DNA of 64,000 bases from Blautia argi (GTDB lineage: Bacteria; Bacillota; Clostridia; Lachnospirales; Lachnospiraceae): positions 102,001-166,000 of the forward strand of contig NZ_CP030280.1 in assembly GCF_003287895.1 (NCBI RefSeq), given 5' to 3'. Within the stretch, counting starts at the first letter, position 1. Every line of letters begins with the position of its first letter. The notes below the pieces were generated by a model. It did not search any database, was not told where the DNA came from, and was given only the letters and a program-made list of their open reading frames with translations. This document shows positions 60,385-64,000 of this stretch, in pieces. The position numbers were made by a program, and so were the translations under genes.

Positions 60385-61705
60385 CTATAAATGAGTAAAT
60401 ACCAAATATTGCACAAAATAAAGACACCCGCTGTTGAATGATGTATAATTGAAGTACCAACAAACAACATACTCAAACAACAAGGGGGTGCCCGTTGCAA
60501 ACAGTATACATCATTCTAACAGTATTTACAATTACTTTAAAACCTTAAAACTCGGCTTATTTTTATCCGATGTGTACCTAAACCATCTGATGACTATCAT
60601 TGTTTCCGTTTTCCTCCGTGGTTACAGGGGGAAAACTGTAGATTTCGCCGAAGTAAGTAACCAGCATAGAACCACAACCGCCTATTTCCTGAACCACGGC
60701 AAGTGGAATGATTCCGCTCTCCAGGATACTTTGAAAAATGCCGTCATACAGGTTATTTATCTGGAAGCGCAACGCTCAGGACAGCCTGTTTTCTGTATTG
60801 TGGATGATACGATTGCTTCGCATACCAGGCCTTCGTTACAGGCCGGGCATCCAATTGAAGCGGCGTACTTTCATCAATCCCATTTAAAGGGCTGTCAGGA
60901 TTATGGGCATCAGATTGTTTCTGTCATGCTTTCCTGTAATGGGCTCATACTGATTATGCCGACATCCTGTATGACAAATCAAAGTCAAAGATACAGATTG
61001 TCCAGGAGATTGCGGATGAACTTCCTGTGGCACCGGTGATTTCCTATTTCCTATGCGACAGCTGGTATACCTCCGTAAAGGTAATGGAGAGTTTTATCCG
61101 GAAAGGATTTTATACGATTGGAGCGCTGAGACCAACCGGGTCATCTATCCATGCGGAATCCGCCAGAAAGTCAGTGAGTTTGCCCTTCATTTGAGAAAAA
61201 CAGACCGTGCTGTCAGCCTTGTGACCGTTGGCGGCCGTGAATTCTATGTGTATCGCTACGAAGGAGAACTCAATGATATTCCAAACGCGGTGGTTATTAT
61301 CAGCTATCCCCGGGAAGCTTTTGGAAATCCGAAATCGCTGAGGGTATTTATATCCACAAATGCCGGAATATCACACAGGAAATCCTTGACACATATACAG
61401 AACGGTGGCCAATCGAATTATTTTCCGTCAGAGCAAAAACAAACTTGCGCTGGACAAATGTCAGATCCGCTCACGGCAGGGAATCGAGCGGTATTGGCTG
61501 ATCATGTCATTGGTTCATTACATGTGCTGTATGCATTCTGGGAAATACAATACCTTCGAGGAAGGATACCGGTATTTTCAAGATCAAGTCAAAACAGAGC
61601 GAATCGGTAATCTGCACCAGTTCATAAAAAATGGCGCGTCACTTGAAGCTGTTTTGAAACTGGTAGGGTAGTTTTGTGCAAATTTCAATATTTGCTCATT
61701 TATAG
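60385..61705 (+). mobile_element. IS4-type insertion sequence, 1321 bp
   Basis: The ends are inverted repeats: CTATAAATGAG at the left and its complement CTCATTTATAG at the right, with TTGCACAAAA further in on both sides. Imperfect matching extends over about 34 bases. Perfect 7-bp target copies CTGGAAG flank the element. One transposase gene fills it. The YREK signature (Y-2-R-3-E-6-K) of IS4-family transposases is present across a frame break. Confidence 0.88.
60488..61671 (+). pseudogene. IS4-family DDE transposase with several frameshifts
   Basis: A GTG start after CAAGGGG opens VPVANSIHHSNSIYNYFK. The DDE residues are found in CIVDDTIASHTRPS, FLCDSWYTSVKV and YTERWPIELF. The frame changes four times, each explained by one missing base: near 60950 (before DYADILYDKSKSK), near 61127 (before TNRVIYPCGIRQK), near 61373 (before TQEILDTYTERW) and near 61425 (ELFF). 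The last frame ends KLVG. The copy as written cannot move by itself, which is odd beside its perfect target duplication. Confidence 0.8.
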
Positions 61706-61712
61706 CTGGAAG
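61706..61712 (+). repeat. Right target-site duplication of the IS
   Basis: CTGGAAG directly after the right end repeats the left copy at 60378-60384. Reading from the left flank straight to the base after this copy restores the ATP-grasp frame (INWK then YRLRYG). Confidence 0.85.
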
Positions 61713-62626
61713 TATAGATTACGATACGGAATTGGTATCATATGGAATTATATATTTTATGAGGCAACGATTTCAGATTATTTTGAATTAAGATTATTTG
61801 AGAAAAGCAGAGAAAAGAAAAAAGAATATTTAACATCGAAACAAGGATTACAATTTGCACAATATGTTGATTCGGAAGACATATTTATAAAATTATGTAG
61901 TAAACAAGCAATGTATAAGGAACTGGGAAAGTTTACGAAAAGAGAGCAGCTATACTCTGAAAAATGTACGTTGGAAGAGTTTAAGAATTTTATAGGTAAA
62001 CATTCAGAAGCATTGTATAAGCCAGATGTAGCAGATTGTGGAAGAGGAATAGAAAAGTGGACATTCACTAATACAGATATAGAAAGTTTATATGCTAAAT
62101 TTAAAAAAGAATCGGCAGTCTTAGATGAATTAGTACAGCAACATCATTTATTAAGTAAGCTAAATCCAAGCAGTGTAAATACAGTGAGGATTTTTACGGT
62201 TGTTTTGGGGAAAGAAGAGTGCGAGATTATAGGAGCAGCCCTGAGAATAGGAAAAGGAAATACAATTATAGATAATTATTCCGCGGGAGGATTAGTAGGA
62301 GCTATTGATGTTAATACAGGGATTGTAATGGAAGATGCTGAAGATGCAATCGGAAAAAGATATTCGATGCACCCTATATCTAAAATAAAAATACAAGGTT
62401 TTAAGATTCCTAATTGGAACATGATATTAGAATTTGTAAAGGAATGCGCGATGAATTATTCGCTGAAATATGTGGCATGGGATATAGCTGTTCGCGAGAA
62501 TGATTGTGTTTTAATTGAGGCGAATCCAAATGGAATGGCAAATGTTATTCAAATTGCAGGTGCAGGCGGAAGAAAAGCGCAATATAAAGAATTATACAGA
62601 AAAATTGAAAAAGCAAGGAGATAGCA

Positions 62627-64000
62627 ATGGCATATTATAATGTTAGTGAAATGCGAGAAACTTTGAGGGAGTATCCCCAGTTTCAGAAAAGATTATATTG
62701 TAAAGGTTTTTTAATTACAAATGAAAAACAGAATGTTAATAGTGAATATCCGTTTTATTCAAATTGGAAAGAGAAGCAGATAAATTCATATTTTTATATG
62801 TATACACATGAAGAAACCTATGCATATACATATGAAAAGGGTAATATTATATATTTTATCGTTGGACATGCATATGATCCATATAATATGCTTGTTGATG
62901 AAAACGAAATATTAGAGCATTTAGCGATTGCGAAAGAAAAAAGTGATGAGAAATATTGGGAAGAAGAAAGTAAATTAACAGGTGTATTTTGTATAGGATA
63001 TATTATAAAAGATGAAATTGTTTATACAACAGATTGTGCAGGAATGCAGCTTGTGTATCATGGTCTGATTAATAATATGTTGTTTATTACATCTCACGGA
63101 AAGCTTGTGGCAGATTTAAAAGGACTGGAACAGTCGGAATATATCAAACGATTAACTACTAATAAGTACTGGCACTATTGGGGAACCTGGTTGCCAGGAG
63201 ATTTGTCACCGTTTAGTGAGCTAAAAAGAATGGTTCCCAATCATGCCGGGGAATATTCAAATAAAACGAAAAATATAAATGTGTTCAGATTTTATCCTAC
63301 TCAAAAAATTATAGAAACAAGTACAGAAAAAGAATATAAAGAAACTATCTGTGAACTTGGAAGAATTATGTCAAATACTATGAAATGTATTGCAAATAAA
63401 TGGCCGGAGAAGAAAATTTCTATTTCTGTAACAGGCGGTCGGGATAGCATGACAGCATTAGCATGTGCAAACAAAGTATATGACAAGTTTAAGTATTTCA
63501 GTTATATTTCTAATATAGATGAATCAGTAGATGCCTATGCTGCGAAGGAAATCTTGCAGCATTTAGGTTTAGAACATGAACTTTATGAGATTCCGGAAGA
63601 ATGGGCTGGATATAAAGATTTATCAGTATTTAAGAAAGTTATGGAATGTAATAATGGCTGCATTGGGGCTAATAATACAAATGACTTAAAGAAAAGATTA
63701 TATTTTACACAAAATCCACCCTGTGATATAGAGATTAAATCTTGGGTAAATGAAATGGGGAGAGGGTGGTATTATAATAAATATAATAAGAAAAAGTTTC
63801 CTAAATATCCATATGCAAGCTATTGGAGAGCAATGCATAAAGTTTATTTAGGAAAGTATCTAATTACAGAAACAGATAAAGTATTTGCTGAATACTTAGA
63901 AAAATATTATGATAAAGAAACTTTTGATAGAATTTCATGGTTAGAATTATATTTTTGGGAGTTTGCATGGAGTGGCGGAGAAGGGATTTTTTTGACAACT
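62627..64000 (+). CDS. Asparagine-synthase-like protein, runs off the window
   Basis: ATG 62627, after AAGGAG and two bases past the ATP-grasp stop, opens a frame that stays open to the last base (458 codons). The first part looks like a degenerate glutamine-amidotransferase domain without the N-terminal catalytic Cys (starts MAYYNVSEMRETLR). From about residue 245 follows the PP-loop: ISISVTGGRDSMTALACAN. The PP-loop activates a carboxylate or carbonyl with ATP. With the ATP-grasp and aldolase genes it could build an amide on the glycan. The C-terminal end is not seen. Confidence 0.75.
   Translation, partial: MAYYNVSEMRETLREYPQFQKRLYCKGFLITNEKQNVNSEYPFYSNWKEKQINSYFYMYTHEETYAYTYEKGNIIYFIVGHAYDPYNMLVDENEILEHLAIAKEKSDEKYWEEESKLTGVFCIGYIIKDEIVYTTDCAGMQLVYHGLINNMLFITSHGKLVADLKGLEQSEYIKRLTTNKYWHYWGTWLPGDLSPFSELKRMVPNHAGEYSNKTKNINVFRFYPTQKIIETSTEKEYKETICELGRIMSNTMKCIANKWPEKKISISVTGGRDSMTALACANKVYDKFKYFSYISNIDESVDAYAAKEILQHLGLEHELYEIPEEWAGYKDLSVFKKVMECNNGCIGANNTNDLKKRLYFTQNPPCDIEIKSWVNEMGRGWYYNKYNKKKFPKYPYASYWRAMHKVYLGKYLITETDKVFAEYLEKYYDKETFDRISWLELYFWEFAWSGGEGIFLTT

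Larger units (their letters stand above)
60304..62624 (+). pseudogene. Sugar-transfer-associated ATP-grasp protein, split by an insertion sequence
   Basis: The gene starts at ATG 60304, MHLEIFKEMLKKMDKF, up to NKGKINWK, and is cut after AACTGGAAG at 60384. It resumes at 61713 with YRLRYGIGIIWNYIFYEA and runs to 62624, about 330 residues once the 1321-bp insertion and one target copy are removed. Motifs of the ATPgrasp_ST type are seen: KPDVADCGRGIEKW, LNPSSVNTVRIFTVVL, GGLVGAIDVNTGIV and CVLIEANPNGM. Such enzymes join a carboxylate to an amine or other group. Its place in the operon suggests a glycan modification. With the IS present it cannot make a full protein. Confidence 0.8.

Noticed and set aside
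60280..60390. A frameshift at the end of the 2-hydroxyacid dehydrogenase
   Set aside because: The bases after its stop are the start of the ATP-grasp gene, as shown by joining across the IS. The overlap is natural coupling.

Overview
The window looks like a chromosome segment of a low-to-moderate GC gut Firmicute, most likely a Lachnospiraceae member. This is inferred from gene families: the SigI/RsgI pair, class B sortases with FctA-type pilins, VTC/DUF4956 genes, a KdpFABC operon with two KdpD proteins, a cps-type polysaccharide operon, and Tn1549-like conjugative-element genes with DUF5688, DUF3789 and SLOG proteins. No rRNA or complete tRNA is visible. I cannot name the species.

Layout. 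1-2086 is a GC-rich remnant of a conjugative element, cut inside a RepA_N-type replication gene. 2088-2937 holds broken conjugation genes (VirB6/TrbL-like, PrgI). 2941-5561 is a pilus cluster: a signal peptidase fragment, a backbone pilin, a class B sortase and a frameshifted minor pilin. 5742-12119 carries a membrane protein, a VTC - DUF4956 - metallo-hydrolase lipoprotein - DUF4956 operon, and SigI/RsgI. 12355-25401 is a large potassium-uptake locus: small ORFs, kdpFABC, a kinase-less kdpD, ktrB, ktrA, a small membrane protein, a full kdpD and kdpE.

25483-31476 is a mobilizable element: an XRE regulator, dut/thyX/DUF cassette, relaxase, MobC, candidate oriT, peptide deformylase and a recombinase that looks like an in-frame excisionase-integrase fusion. 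31681-36905 is a defence-like island. It holds an ATPase plus TOPRIM-like pair, a type III toxin-antitoxin (three 38-bp RNA repeats, a terminator, then a ToxN/AbiQ-like toxin), and a DUF4869 + P-loop ATPase pair among decayed duplicates. 37236-46052 is a second element next to the 3' half of a tRNA-Arg(CCT) gene, internally deleted, with a second dut/thyX/DUF cassette in which two genes appear to start with AUU. 46054-49763 is a patchwork of recombined fragments (integrase end, deoD, deoB, YgjV-like, hydrolase, flavodoxin) plus an intact MerR gene.

49866-64000 is a surface-polysaccharide locus: CpsB/C/D regulators, a LytR-CpsA-Psr ligase, a class B sortase with its own anchored substrate, CapD, an initiating sugar transferase, an aldolase, a 2-hydroxyacid dehydrogenase, an ATP-grasp gene split by an IS4-type element with a perfect 7-bp target duplication, and an asparagine-synthase-like gene running off the end.

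Two themes recur. First, many genes carry single-base frameshifts, most of them insertions and often in T or A runs. Either the read data have insertion errors or the region is decaying; raw reads must decide. Second, mobile-element pieces are repeatedly joined mid-gene, so this is a recombination hot spot. The most biologically interesting part is the 31.7-36.9 kb defence-like island.
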